Shown: positions 11,062 through 21,860 of the stretch, in pieces
How positions within the stretch are numbered: the stretch's first letter is position 1
Layout: every line of letters begins with the position of its first letter
Notes under the pieces: model-generated
Told to the model about the DNA's origin: nothing
The model's input: the letters and a program-made list of their open reading frames with translations, nothing else
Databases searched by the model: none
Origin: Prorocentrum cordatum
Taxonomy: Eukaryota > Sar > Dinophyceae > Prorocentrales > Prorocentraceae
Reading direction: 5' to 3'
Assembly: GCA_963575745.1 (NCBI GenBank)
Contig: CAUYUJ010016693.1
Coordinates: 312,001-376,000 of the forward strand
Length of the DNA stretch: 64,000 nucleotides
Made by a program: the position numbers and the translations under genes

Positions 11062-11437
11062 CAATACCCGGCTCGGCAGCAAAGTTTGGGGCGCTCCATC
11101 TGAAGAGATGGTGGCCGCGTTCTGGAATGAGTGGCGGCGCCGGCGCAAACTCGCTCCAGCTGGTAGCACCAGGCGCGCTCTGGACGCTCTCATCTCCGGC
11201 TTCGACGTTGCTGCCTTGCGATCTCTGTATTGTAAAGCGATCAACATCGGGAGGAACTTCATTGCCGTGCGGGCGGGCGTTATCCACTTGGCGCTTGGAG
11301 AAGGCGACCCAGCTCACGGCGGCGTCGGCGTCATTGGCGACTGGGAGAAAACGACCCAGCTCACGGCGGCGTCGGCGTCATTGGCGGCTGCCGTAGGCAA
11401 GCCGCGACGCGGCCAGAAGCGGAAGCGTGTCTCATGA
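10877..11437 (+). CDS. Overlapping open frame with basic C terminus
   Basis: This frame continues the 10.2 kb region after an apparent shift. It contains APSEEMVAAFWNEWRRRRK and ISGFDVAALRSLYCKAINIG, and ends KPRRGQKRKRVS, which looks like a nuclear localisation signal. A 47-bp duplication (11305 and 11352) lies inside it. No family is recognised. Confidence 0.35.
   Translation: MPRRSTGWEANEASSWARRTSGNCSKALFSAMDGSSCFHMCWGAWKFWAWPAPWTRARGLGDNTRLGSKVWGAPSEEMVAAFWNEWRRRRKLAPAGSTRRALDALISGFDVAALRSLYCKAINIGRNFIAVRAGVIHLALGEGDPAHGGVGVIGDWEKTTQLTAASASLAAAVGKPRRGQKRKRVS
11305..11388. repeat. 47-bp tandem duplication
   Basis: CGACCCAGCTCACGGCGGCG begins at 11305 and again at 11352. About 37 bases are identical in both copies, so the duplication is recent. 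Confidence 0.9.
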
Positions 11438-11439
11438 TC

Positions 11440-11851
11440 CTTCGGCGGGCGACCGGTGGCTCTTCTTGAACGCATTCGCATTGGAGGGTTGGAGGGGGAG
11501 GGTGCTGAGACGAGGACAGAAGGCGGAGGAGGACAATGCGTATCCTGGAGTTTGCCTGCTTGTTGGCGGCGCCCATCCACACTAGCGCTTCGCTCTGGGG
11601 TGCGAAGGAGAAGCAGCATGCAGTGCCCTCGTGGCCTGCGCCAGCGGCCGCCCTCGCTTTCCCCCGCCCCTCCCTGTTCCCCCCCCTCTTCCAGGCCCAC
11701 CCTCCGCCCTGCTCTCCCTCTCCGCTTTCCTCTGCCTCCCCTTCCCCTTCTCATTCCCTCATTCATCCCTCAGAGGGGTGGAGATTCCTTCTCCGTCCGC
11801 ATCATAGGCCAGCGTTAGCCGAAGAGGGGGATGGGAGAGTAAAGGGCCCCA

Positions 11852-11890
<39 letters not shown>

Positions 11891-12234
11891 CCAGCACGCG
11901 GGCCGCTTCCGCCCCAGGGAGGGCGGCCTGCCCGCGCGAGGAGAGCTTCAAGGTTCCCGCCGGCTCCCACTGCCCTCCCCCCTTGTGTTGTCTTCTCTCC
12001 CTCCTCCTCCCCCGCCCGAGGGCTGGTAGCCCAAGCTGGCTTTCGATGTGGTGCTGCCAGCCAGGGCGGGTCCCCGCTAGCATCCCCTTTAAACAGGCTG
12101 CGAGCTGGGGTCTCCCCAAGCGCAGGGGGTCCCCCACTGGCAGTCCCAAATGCGGCCAACGGCCCCGAGGGACTGCTCAATGGCGGCCCGCTCGCAGACC
12201 TGGCAGTTTGGTCAGTGATCCTCCGCCTCCTTCT
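11440..12234. other. No gene recognised; includes (ACG)n at 11853-11889
   Basis: Pyrimidine-rich sequence at about 11640-11780 and a pure ACG trinucleotide run at 11853-11889. No domain is seen in any frame. Confidence 0.6.
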
Positions 12235-12520
12235 GCCCCTCCTCCTCCTCCTCCTCCTCCTCCTCCTCCTCGAGGTCCCCCTCTCCTCCCCCTCCTCCTC
12301 CTTCTCCTCCTCCTCCTCCTCCTCCTCCTCCTCTTCCTCCTCCTTCTCCTCCTCCGCCTCCTCCTCCTCCTCCTCCTCCTCCTCCGGTTCCCCCTCCTCC
12401 TCCTCCTCTCCTCCCTCCTCCTCCTCTTCCTCCTACTCCTCCTTCCCCCCTCCTCCTTCCCCCTCCTCCTCCTCCTCCTCCTCCTCCTCCTCCTCCTCCT
12501 CCTCCTCCTCCTCCTGCGTG
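12235..12520. repeat. (TCC)n tract
   Basis: Nearly uninterrupted TCC repeats with TTC and CCG interruptions. Opposite-strand poly-Arg/Gly frames are repeat translation. Confidence 0.97.
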
Positions 12521-12709
12521 TCCTCCTTTCTGTCCTCTCATCCCCCTCCTCGCGGTTTCGGCCAGTCGCGATCACGGCGGCCCTCCCGGACGTTTTTTGT
12601 CTGCACGGCCGTGTCTGCCTCGGAAAACGGGTCAGGATGACCCTGGGAGGGTCCGGGTGCCGATTTCGGGCGGATCTGGGCTGGGCAGGAGAAGCTTGCT
12701 CCCCCTTTC

Positions 12710-12845
12710 CTCCCTCATTCCTCCTCTCCGGGTCCCTTTCCTTCTCCTCTGCGTCCTCCTCCTTCTCCTCCGTGTTATCCTCCTCCTCCTCCTCCTCCTC
12801 CTCCTCCTCCTCCTCCTCCTCCTGCTCCTTTCAATCCTCCCCCCT
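12710..12845. repeat. (TCC)n tract
   Basis: A second TCC tract, purest at 12778-12825. Confidence 0.93.
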
Positions 12846-13048
12846 GCTTTCTCGACACCGTCTCAGGTGGCAAGCTGCTCGAAGGTTCTTGGTCTGAGCC
12901 GCATTACCATCATGATCGTCGCTAGCCCAGACATCCGACATCCGGCGTCAAACATGTAATGCGCGGCCCAAGCGGTCCCGACACCTTCCACGTGGCCAAT
13001 TTTGCGCCCAGATCAATGTTTGATTGTGCTTGGGCCCAAAGACGGCCT

Positions 13049-13075
13049 GGGGGGGGGGGGGGGGGGGGGGGGGGG
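13049..13075. repeat. 27-base poly-G run
   Basis: Uninterrupted G homopolymer. Its true length is uncertain because such runs are error-prone in sequencing. Confidence 0.95.
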
Positions 13076-13187
13076 CGAAACCAAGGAAAAATTGACTAAA
13101 ACAGATCGTCATCGGCGACGTCGGCGATGCATCGGCGACGTCGGGGTGGAGACTAACAGAACAATTATAAATAGAAGGCTCCTAGAT

Positions 13188-13402
13188 GGGTTCTGAGCAG
13201 ATGTGGTCGGAGGATCGCGCTGTATCGCCAACGCGTAACCCTGGGTTAACCGATGCATCACCGATACATCGGCGATGCAGCGGCGACGCATCGGCGATGC
13301 ATCAGCGACGTCGGGGTGGAGAACATCGGGCACCACGTCGCGCCGCACCGCCGATGCATCGGCGACGCGGCGCGATCCTTCGGCCCCATCTGCTCGGACC
13401 CC
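13188..13402. mobile_element. Foldback (MITE-like) element, family A, copy 1
   Basis: The left arm 13188-13220 and right arm 13370-13402 are inverted repeats of about 33 bp (left GGGTTCTGAGCAGATGTGGT, right as reverse complement GGGGTCCGAGCAGATGGGGC). The interior is full of short palindromic motifs such as GATGCATC and CGACGTCG. A related element lies at 35837-35977. It has no coding capacity. Confidence 0.7.
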
Positions 13403-13408
13403 ATATAT

Positions 13409-13540
13409 GATGGGCCGATGTCCACCATCACTACCAGAGGTAGGAGATGGACTGGAGGAGAAGGAGGAGGAGGACCTCCCCATCCTCCCTTCTCCCCCGT
13501 CCTACATAATGCCAGTAACGGTGGGACATCCTGGCCCATC
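13409..13540. mobile_element. Foldback (MITE-like) element, family B, copy 1
   Basis: The ends are inverted repeats. The left end reads GATGGGCCGATGTCCACCAT; the right end, reverse-complemented, reads GATGGGCCAGGATGTCCCAC. Similarity extends about 40 bases inward to a GGTAGGA-type motif. The core is a GGA run followed by ACCTCCCCAT and TTCTCCCCCGTCCTAC. A second copy with the same ends and core is at 50317-50469. Confidence 0.75.
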
Positions 13541-13819
13541 CACCCGAGAGGCCCGGAATGTCTGGGATGCCGTCGTCGTGATGGCTTGCGCCGCGCTCGC
13601 CGTCGGCCGCCGCCGCCGAGCGCTGCGGCCGCCGAGGGGGTCCTCCGGCGCGTGGCGGACCCCCCTCGGGCCCGAGGTCGGAGAGGCTGCGGCGCAGGTG
13701 CGGGGCGGGGCCCCGGGGCTGCTGCGCCAGCAGCGCGCTCAGGCCCACGCCTCTCGCCGTCCCTTCGTCCCTCCTCTGCCAACCTGGTCCTTCCCATCGT
13801 TCCCTCCCTCGCCCGTCCT

Positions 13820-13902
13820 TCTCATCCCTCCTTCTTCTCCTCCTCCTCCTCCTCCTCCTCCTCCTCCTCCTCCTCCTCCTCCTCCTCCTCCTCTAGCCTG
13901 GT
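13820..13902. repeat. (TCC)n tract
   Basis: Pure TCC run on the plus strand, followed by a short (TC)n run at about 13928-13946. Confidence 0.96.
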
Positions 13903-13984
13903 CCCTCTCTCGCCATCCTCCCAGTCCCTCTCTCTCTCTCTCTCCGCTCCCATCCCTGCACATCCTGGCCAGGGCAGGAGAAGA

Positions 13985-14122
13985 GGGAGAGATGATGGGA
14001 AGGGGAGTGATGCGGGAGGTCCGGGAGGGAAGACAAGAGGAACTGTCATGACTCATGACACCCCCTCCTTCTGTTCCTCTCGGACCTCCCGCATCACTCC
14101 GCTTCCCATCACCTCTCCCCCT
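13985..14122. repeat. Large imperfect inverted repeat (hairpin)
   Basis: Two arms of about 65 bases meet near 14050 at GTCATGACTCATGAC. The left arm contains GATGGGAAGGGGAGTGATGC and GGGAGGTCC; the right arm carries their complements in reverse order. It may be a foldback element end to end or two opposed copies of one repeat. Confidence 0.8.
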
Positions 14123-14368
14123 CCTCCGACCCCAAACTATCCTCAACCACCTCTCTCATGTGATTCGCCTGCTCCTTCTCCCCTATTCCGCCCTCCCCCT
14201 CGCCCCCCTCTCCACCTCGTCACCCTTTCATTACATGACCCTGTTCTTCGTTCTGTTATGAACCCCTCTGGCCCGAAAAGATTTGGGCGTGGGGCACAGA
14301 GCACCCACAGGACCGCCATCGCAGCGACATCGACACTTCCCATCGTGTTCATGCTGGGGCAGACCTGA

Positions 14369-15400
14369 CATGCAGCGTTTGCGGGTATGTTCGTACAATA
14401 TGCTCTCATTACGATTGGGAAAGAAATGCGCGCATATTGCGCAGCAATTTCAGCCGTGCGCAGCGACTGGAAAACAGGCGACGCAATGCACGGCATATAC
14501 GAGGGACTGCAGTACCATCCAGACAGACCTGCAGAAATTCACAAATGTCGATGACCCAGGGCGAATGGTTAGATTTATTATTAATTCTTGCTGAACGCAA
14601 AAGTGCTCCAAAGTCGCACGATTATTCATGCAAGTACTCCGCAAGGGTGCGGGGGGAGAGTGTGAGCCGTCAGATGCTGTGGAGAGGCCATGGACGCGAC
14701 GTTCATCATAGGATGTGCACCAGCTGAACCTCACGAATCGACACAGGATCGGAAGGCACAGGAGGATAAGCGTAAGCACTTTTGGAAGAGAGCATACGAA
14801 TTGTCATATATGTTTCCTACGGGAACGGTGCCAATCATGATGTTTGACGCCTGTGCTCGGCCAGCGGGGGTCTGACAAATGTAAGCAGCATGCCGTCGTG
14901 AACCACGATGCTGACGAAACGAATTTCAACGGCAGGTGTATAAGCGAGTGTTTGGAGCATCGCGGCTTGGCTGCACTGAGCAAGCTTTTCGCCACCGGGC
15001 CGGCTTATTATCATTGCGCTCGGGGAAACAGGCGTCACGCATAGACTTTGTGTTGCGCACCTGTAGTAACACTAGCAACTGTGGAAGTGTGTGAAGTTTT
15101 TGGGAGGGCGGGATTTCCCGCGAATGCCTTGGATTACAATAGGACCTTGCTTTGAAATGCGTAAACCGGTTCAGACAAGCTGGAACCATGATAGCATCTC
15201 GAAGGCAACTAAGATCGGCCCGGGGCTAGAAGAGTCCCGGGGTAAAGTGGAGAAGGCCCTTGACCCTGTCGCTCGGAATGTGCAAGAGCTGTGCTGCCAG
15301 AGTGCTGGTGCGATATATGCTGCAGAGCACGGGAGTGGAGTGTTTGTCGAGGAATCAATTTGAAAGACAGCCGAAGAAAGTGGCTAGGCCACCTGACACG
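14369..15400 (+). pseudogene. LINE endonuclease (EEP) region, degenerate
   Basis: Start of a plus-strand LINE relic. The first frame reads LRVCSYNMLSLRLGK, the usual start of an apurinic endonuclease-like domain. In later frames come AEPHESTQDRKAQEDKRKHF, then GTVPIMMFDACARPAGV (the conserved D-x-N region, with Cys for Asn), then FNGRCISECLEHRGLAALSK and FATGPAYYHCARGNRRHA. The next block reads SWNHDSISKATKIGPGLEES. Frames change at least twice, so the enzyme cannot be made as it stands. GC content is visibly lower than in the neighbours. Confidence 0.8.
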
Positions 15401-17220
15401 CAGAAAGCCTTAGACGACCATCTTTCGAGCAGAACCGCGCTCACAGAACCCAGAATTGTTTCGACTAACCCTCTTTCTCATCTTCTTCCCTTGCTCAAGT
15501 TCCGGGGTGGCTTGTCTGTAGAAAAGGGCCGAATCTGTATGTTCTTGAAGCAGGCGAACTTTTGGGTTAACTGTTCAGTGTCCCGCGCGTGCGAAATGCG
15601 ACACGATAAGAAAGTTCGGCTTGTGGCGCGAAGAGGCCATGCGAGACCAGAGAGACTGTGCGCTAGTGGGCTAGTCAGCGATCGCCAAGACAGGTGGATA
15701 CTCGGCTCTCCTTTGGAAATCCCCCAGACTGCCTGCAGGGAGCACATGAGGACCTCAACGGCGTAACGCTTGTGCCCCCGATACCGGGCTTGAGGTGGGG
15801 CCCAATCTGGGGGTCAGGGTGGTTTTCTGGCGAAGACCTCGGGGCAGGAATGAGAAAAGAAAGGCGCCAGCATTGTGCGCCTAGAACTGGTTAACTGTTG
15901 AAATGCTCCAGCAGGGGCACAAAGATTTCTTCGGGGTTCGAAAAAGAATGTGTAGAACTCGGCTTAGGAGAAACCATGCGCTTTGGAGTGTCTCTGCCGG
16001 GGCCTGGGGGCTTCTAAGGTGCCCCAATGGATATAGGTAGCCCACAAACGAAGTGCTTGAGCAATATGAGAATGTTGAAGGCTGGCCTGTTCCGACTATG
16101 ACTAAATTTTGAGAGTGACGAGTTGTTACGATCAGGCACCACAGGGAAGCACCACTTCAATTGCATCGAGTCCGGCTTCTTCGCTGGACAAGCTGAACGG
16201 CAAGGGTGGGTGCAAGGATCAGAGACTGGTGCACTCGCTGACCACGGTTAGGAGAGTGTTTGTTCCACGTGGCCGCGGGACGTGTACCCTGAGTTGGCGA
16301 TTAACGCTGGCAGGACGTAGCATATGGGTTACCTGCAGGGCGTGAGGAACGAGGAAGGAAGAAACGATTCTCGCACAGAGCATATGCGCCTCGAGGCTTC
16401 TTTGTTCAAAGGTCGGGCGACTCATCACCTTGTATGATATGACGAATGCTGCTCGCAGTGCACCATGATACGCTGAAGCGGTATGTTAGGAAGAATTGCG
16501 ACGAGTTCGGTGCGATCCTCCTGCAGCAAAGGTTGGACTTCGCAAGGTTGTGATCGAGTGCGTGGTTCTGACGGTGAGTATCGGACAGGGTGCGCTTCCT
16601 GGAGGCACGGTGCCTTGCTTTCGGTTTATTGGGGCCTACAGCATACCACTTGGTACCTTCAGGCGTTCGGAAACGGGAGGGAATTATGTTCAGGCTAAGT
16701 GGCTGAGGCACTGTATTGTTTCTACGGAGGGGGCCAAGCAACAACGAATGTCTTCGCTAAGGAATTCTTGGACATTTCGGTGACGGCGAATTCGGATGAT
16801 ACCGCTCGTAATACTGCTGTGATGGACGCAGTTATTGAAGTCGATACTTCTGGCTTCGGAACTGCATGAGGAGGGGTGGCACTGGATGCGGATAAACAAA
16901 TACCAATAATACAATTGCGAAGGAAACGCCGTTCGGGATGAGGAACCTGTATTGGGACAGGAATGTGATGATGGGGGCGGCGCAAAGACTTGAGAAATAT
17001 CTGTGTGGACAAATGGATGTTCAAATTAACGCCACCACCGAGATCGACTTCCGGGTGAAGTGTGCAACGTAGGCTCTTGCTATTAATGGCAGCTTTTTGG
17101 GAAAGAGCCAGGTGCTATCATGTCTGGGGGATTATGGTTGGGAGGAGTCGGGTGCTATTAAGTGTCGGGAGGAGTCATTTCTTGTTGCTATAATGTTGTT
17201 GCTACTTTCGGAGAAGGGTG
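15401..17220 (+). pseudogene. LINE reverse transcriptase region, degenerate
   Basis: Continuation of the 14.37 kb LINE. The clearest polymerase blocks are GALPGGTVPCFRFIGAYSIP (about 16590-16660, motif B region) and KEFLDISVTANSDDTARN (about 16763-16820, catalytic S-D-D). Then come MGAAQRLEKYLCGQMDVQIN and ATTEIDFRVKCAT, the thumb-like segment seen in related elements. Many stops and shifts break it. Confidence 0.75.
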
Positions 17221-18356
17221 GTGCTCAAGAATATGGTTGAGGCGGCCCTGCGCTCGGAGGTGATTGCGTGTCCACTCGCCGAGGCGGAGCTCGAGCGTGA
17301 AGAAGATATGCAGGCGAGCTTGGCGAGAAGGGCGCTGCAAGGCATGGGGCGTCTGATGAACGAAGCGACGTCGGAGAGAGCCAACAGGTACGAAACGCTG
17401 CCGAACCAAAGTGCGCGAGAAATGCTGACACTTCAAACACCTTTCGGCCAATAGCGAGCCTAGAAGGTGAACTGGTTGAAAGAGATGATCAAGTTTCCAG
17501 GGAGGCGCGTGCTGCTTCTCGCCACCATGGGACAGGTACAATTTGCGAGGAAAGTGAAACTTATGTGATGTACTATGTAATGCGGTATCGGAGCCAGGTA
17601 TGAGTTCTGTGCCTCAGCTGCTGGTTGACCTATCGGTATGTGTCGAGAGGCTGTCCATGCCGGAAACTCCCCGAAAGCTCGTTCGGAGGCTGGTGGCTCT
17701 TGCTTGTGAGGGTGAGGTTTGGGAAGCGGTTCTACACGATGTTAAATAAGATGGCGGGAGGACCACGGGGGTTGAACTATATTTATTGGGGGGAGCAGCC
17801 TGAGGCGGAAGTGGACGGTTCAGATGGGGAGGAGGTGGAAGCGAAGCAAGACGGACCAAAACCACTTTGGGTAACGCGAAACCTCATGGAAGACGGGCGA
17901 GGACGTGATGGTGAACACGATGGAGGCGGAGACCGTGGTGGAGGAGGACCACTGCCTCAACCTGCTGTGCCAGAGACTATTTACCACGCTCCAAAGCTGT
18001 GCAATCTTGCAGGCTGTGGAGCTGGCTTCGATACCAGACGCCAGCTTCCCTTGTATCAGTCCAACTCAGAGGAACATGGAAACAAAACGTCTGGCCACCA
18101 TACTGACGGTTTCCAGCAAAACAGTTGTGGAAATGTTTAAAGACACATGTATACAGAGAGAGAGAGAGAGAGCGGCGCCTCGGATCATCTCGAATGAAAT
18201 ACCAACCGGGGGAACTACCCCAAACAACATAAAGGTTCGGTTACGAGTCGCTCTCATGTGGTGGCCCCCCATATCAGTGCGACTTATGTGACACTGAGTT
18301 GCCTACGCATGAAGCGGCTAGGAAACACATGCTCGGACACCTACTGCCCAGCTAGC
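17221..18356 (+). pseudogene. LINE C-terminal region ending in a C2H2 zinc finger
   Basis: Fragments of the distal polyprotein lead to a well-preserved finger: YQCDLCDTELPTHEAARKHM followed by LGHLLPS and a stop near 18354. The spacing C-x2-C-x12-H-x4-H fits a classical C2H2 finger. It most likely binds nucleic acid during integration. The whole 14.37-18.36 kb element is about 4 kb. Confidence 0.75.
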
Positions 18357-18894
18357 AGTATGCACATACATCGTGACTTCATATCGCTCGAAGCTCTGTG
18401 GTGTGATTCTTCCTCACGCCCTTCGTTACCCTGATCTCATGTGCTGGCATGGCAGCCTGGGGGGGATCACTTCTCGCACGCGGAACCGAGTGATGGTACA
18501 GCGGTGCCAAAGTACCTTTCCAGCGGTGACGGTGGAGGAGAAGGAGAAATCATCCTTGGCGCTCAAGCTTGGTGTGCTTGCCCATCGTAAGTTGAGGATG
18601 CTCGGGTCAGCTGAGCATCCCGACTCCTCCCCCATCGCCTCGCACGTTATGCGTAAAGACGCTCCCGCCGTCCCCCAAGAACCCCTTTTGATCTTCCTCA
18701 TACCGTCAAAATCCCATGTGTCTCATCTGCCGCATAGCAGGCGTCGTTCCTCATCACCCTTCTCATGTGCAGGATCACCCTCTCCATCCTCGTCCTCCTC
18801 AGCACCAGCGGCATCGTCATCAAACCACACCACATCCCACCCATTATTATCGACAGTGCCGCCTCAGCGCCCCCACCCCCTGCGCTGTATGTTT

Positions 18895-20450
18895 TTACCG
18901 TCCAGCGAAGCCCTGTGGTGGAGAAGCGGGAAGAGGGGCGGGGGAGCAGGAACGGAGGACCCGGGCGCGCAGCACGCCGCCCGGCCGCGTGCAACGAATC
19001 AGTCTGGCGGCCCTGGCCGGGCCTCCCGGCGAGCCTGGGCGGCCGCCCGCACCACGCGCGCGGCTGGCAGCAGGAATACGCCCGCAGCCCGCGGCGGCAA
19101 CGCCGGCAAGGGAATGAGGGAAAGGGGGGCGAAGAGGCCCACCCCACCCCCCACTCCGACTCCCTCCTTCTCCTTCTGCCCTCCCCCATGGCACAAGCAG
19201 CCCTCGAGCGCCAGCTGCCGTGCCCCGCTCCAGGCTCCGCGAGCGCCCCCGCCGGCCCGGGCTGGACGGCGGCGTGGAGGAGGTCCGAGGCTGGCCGAGG
19301 CACTCCCGTAGCAGGACCTGCCGCCTGGTTTCCGCCGCGCGGTGGGCGGCTGCCACCTCGCGCCACGCCCTGGGCGGATCAGCTTCGCCTGGCGGCGCGC
19401 CTCTGGGAGGCGCGGCGGCCCCCGCCGCAGCGTCCCAGGCCCACAAGCGCCGCACTATCCTCAGCGTCTCCTGGCGGCGCGGCGCCAGGAGCTGCAGGAG
19501 CCCCACCGTTTGCGGCCGCAGAAGCGGCGGCAGAAGCGGCAGGCACAGAGGCGGCGGGACCTGCCACGGCCGCCGCCGCACCATCGGCGGCAGGGACCGC
19601 CGCACCGGCCCCGCGCACAGCGGCACCGACCAGCGCGCGGAGCTGCTCGACGAACGCCGCGGCCTCGCCGCCTCCGGCGCCGCCTCCGCGATGCTGCAAC
19701 GCCGAGGTGGCAGCAACGAGGGTGTCGAAGGCTGCAGCAACGCCAGGCTCGGAGAGATCCCCGGCAGGTGGCGCCCGCGCAGGAGCTGCCTCCGACTGTC
19801 CGACTGCACCGCCAGCAACGCCGCAGCGGCATGGCGCAAAGCTGCCTGCGCCTTTGCCGCCTCGGCCTCGAAGTGCGCCACGGCCTGACGCGCCTCCATC
19901 AGGCCCTGGTTGGCCGCCATCACCTCGGCCGCTGCTGCTTTCTGGAAGTCCGTCGCGGCCTGGACGCGGACAGCCCAGGGCCGCGACGCCCGAGCGGCCA
20001 ACTCCAAGGTCTCGATCTGCCAGTCGCACTCGGACGCGTCCACCGACGCTCCACAGCGCTGGGCAGTCGGTCTGCGTCCGCGCCAACAGCGAAGCTTCCA
20101 CTGCGAGGGGCTCAGCTCGTCCGCCTGGGAGGCCTGTTGAACGCCAGTCGCTGCGGAGGGCGGCATCGGCACGTGCCTAGCCTGTTCCGCGGCGCTCGGC
20201 GGCGATAGCAGCAGGCGCTGCACCACGGCCGCGTAGGAGATCGCGCCATGCGCCTGGGCCCCACCTCCTCCCGGCTTGCGGCGCTGACCAGGCGCATCCG
20301 ACCTGGGCTCCGCCGCGCGCTTCGGCCACACCTCGGCTGCCACCCGAGCGGCATCGGCGATCCGCTGCTGCGCAGGCTTGCCGCAGCGCTGGCAACGCAA
20401 ACGACGCGCCCAGTTGCCCGCGTGCCGCCGTGGGAGCAACGCCGTCCGCA
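18895..20450 (-). pseudogene. LINE ORF1-like protein with RanBP2-type finger and coiled coil
   Basis: Minus-strand reading frame, intronless. Near the N terminus is NWARRLRCQRCGKPA, the second half of a RanBP2-like zinc ribbon; the first cysteine pair falls in a shifted frame. A long alanine/glutamate helix follows (DFQKAAAAEVMAANQGLMEA then RQAVAHFEAEAAKAQAALRH), a likely coiled coil. After about residue 200 the plausible protein moves to another frame (DLSEPGVAAAFDTLVAATSA), so at least one frameshift is present. Two DinoSL relics lie directly upstream at 20564-20593. The likely role is RNA-binding packaging of a LINE transcript. Confidence 0.6.
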
Positions 20451-20563
20451 GCCTGCGAGCGTCGGCCGCCGCCGCCGCCGCGGTCGCCTGGCATCCGGCA
20501 CAGGCCGCGCGCGCGGATTACCGGGCCCTGGCGCCGGGCCGGATCGCTGCTCCTGCCTGGCTG

Positions 20564-20593
20564 CTTGACCCAAATGGCTTGAGCTAAAATACC
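20564..20593 (-). other. Two tandem relics of the dinoflagellate spliced leader
   Basis: Read on the minus strand the sequence is GGTATTTTAGCTCAAG followed directly by CCATTTGGGTCAAG. Both are degenerate forms of the DinoSL 3' portion CCATTTTGGCTCAAG. Tandem truncated leaders arise when a trans-spliced mRNA is copied back into the genome, transcribed and trans-spliced again. They sit at the 5' side of the minus-strand ORF1-like gene. Confidence 0.75.
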
Positions 20594-20689
20594 AAAGAAC
20601 AGAAATCAAATCGATCAGAGACGTACATGTGTCGCCCCCAAAATATCAAAATCTGACCCCGTATGTGTCTTGCTCGCCCTCGCTCGCCT

Positions 20690-20945
20690 AAGTCGCCCCT
20701 CCCGCCCCCCGCCCTCGCCCTCCTCCTGATCCTCCACCTACTCATCACCCGCGTCCGCCTGCCAATACCATCCTCCGCATCAATCATCCAGTCAGTACCC
20801 CTGTTCCTCTTACATCCATTTCCCAATATCCATCATCCATCATCCGTATCGCCACCCTCCTCCCCCCCACCTCCCCTCCCACCCACCACCCCGTCCTCCT
20901 CCTCCTCCTCCTCCTCCTCCTCCTCCTCCTCCTCCTCCTCCTCGT
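20690..20945. repeat. (TCC)n / pyrimidine tract
   Basis: CCT/TCC-rich sequence ending in a pure (TCC)n run at about 20893-20943. Confidence 0.9.
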
Positions 20946-21254
20946 CATCCCCCATCCATCATCCTCCCATCCACCTCTACGTCCTCCTCCTTTCTGTGAA
21001 CCTCCTCTTCCCCCCCTCCTCCGCATCCTTGGCCTGACTCCTTGCTCCTCCAACTCCCCTCCCTCCCTCCGTCCCCTCATGTTGTTTTTGACGGGCCCGA
21101 TAAACCCGACCCGCTGCCCATCAGCGCCGACCCGCTGGAGGACAACGAGACGTCGGAGAGCCGCCGCGCGGCCCGCGCAGAGCGTCCTCGAGGGGACGGG
21201 AGGGGAGGATGCGGGCGAGGGGAAGAAATGGGGCAGGGCAGGAGAGGAGATGAA

Positions 21255-21310
21255 GAGAGGAGGAGGAGGAGGAGGAGGAGGAGGAGGATGAGGAGGAGGA
21301 GGAGGAGGAG
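21255..21310. repeat. (GGA)n tract abutting composite repeat
   Basis: GGA run that directly joins GGACCAGTGCAAACCCAAGA at 21311, the end of the composite repeat described at 21304-21760. Confidence 0.93.
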
Positions 21311-21760
21311 GACCAGTGCAAACCCAAGACTCATCAACGATGATGCAATCAACCCTGGCTCCAAGTCCCCTCTTCACGAGCCCCTGCAAATATTCATTTT
21401 CTCTGAAGGAAGTGCCCCGTCGGAAGACAACCACTCGAAAATCTGGAACTGTGCCAAAACACCACTCCTGGGTGTTCAAAACCGCGAATCACCGTCACTG
21501 TTGCATCTTGGCGATCCTGAATCGTGCCAGAACGCCAGTCCTGGGATTTCAACACCGCGAATCAACGTAACATCTGCGCCCTGACATTCCGACATCGTGC
21601 CGAATCGCAGCTTCTGGGACTGTGCCCTGAGAATCCTTGACGCTGCAAGCACTTGAAACTAATATTTGCGGCGCTAAAGCAAGAACCACATTTTGGGAAC
21701 GGACAGCCCTCCATCTGGCCCGCCCTTTCGACCAGCCTCGGGGCAAGGAATGCGTTCAGG
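21304..21760 (-). repeat. TCC-bounded composite repeat, short copy (minus)
   Basis: On the minus strand this reads from CCCCGAGGCTGGTCGAAAGG (5' end, beside a TCC tract), through one 75-bp unit (GATGGAGGGCTGTCC, AAAATGTGGTTCTTGC), through a ~330-base 3' region, to GATGAGTCTTGGGTTTGCAC then TGGTCC and (TCC)n. The same order occurs at 47270-48480. No coding capacity is seen. Confidence 0.8.
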
Positions 21761-21769
21761 AAGAAGGAC

Positions 21770-21860
21770 GGAGGAGGAGGAGCAGGATGAGAAGGAGGAG
21801 GAGGAGGAGGAGGAGGACGAGCCGGAGAAGGAGAAGGAGGATGAAGAGGAGGAAAGGCAT
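21770..21860. repeat. (GGA)n tract
   Basis: GGA repeats flanking the other end of the composite repeat. Purine-rich sequence continues irregularly to about 22100, including a G-run near 21958-21970. Confidence 0.85.

Noticed and set aside
12177-12640. Poly-Arg, poly-Gly, poly-Ser and poly-Leu frames
   Set aside because: All six frames of a TCC tract are open. No non-repeat sequence supports coding.
18765-20180. Plus-strand 471-residue Ala/Pro-rich frame
   Set aside because: Antisense of the ORF1-like gene, which has a zinc-ribbon motif, a coiled coil and leader relics on the minus strand.
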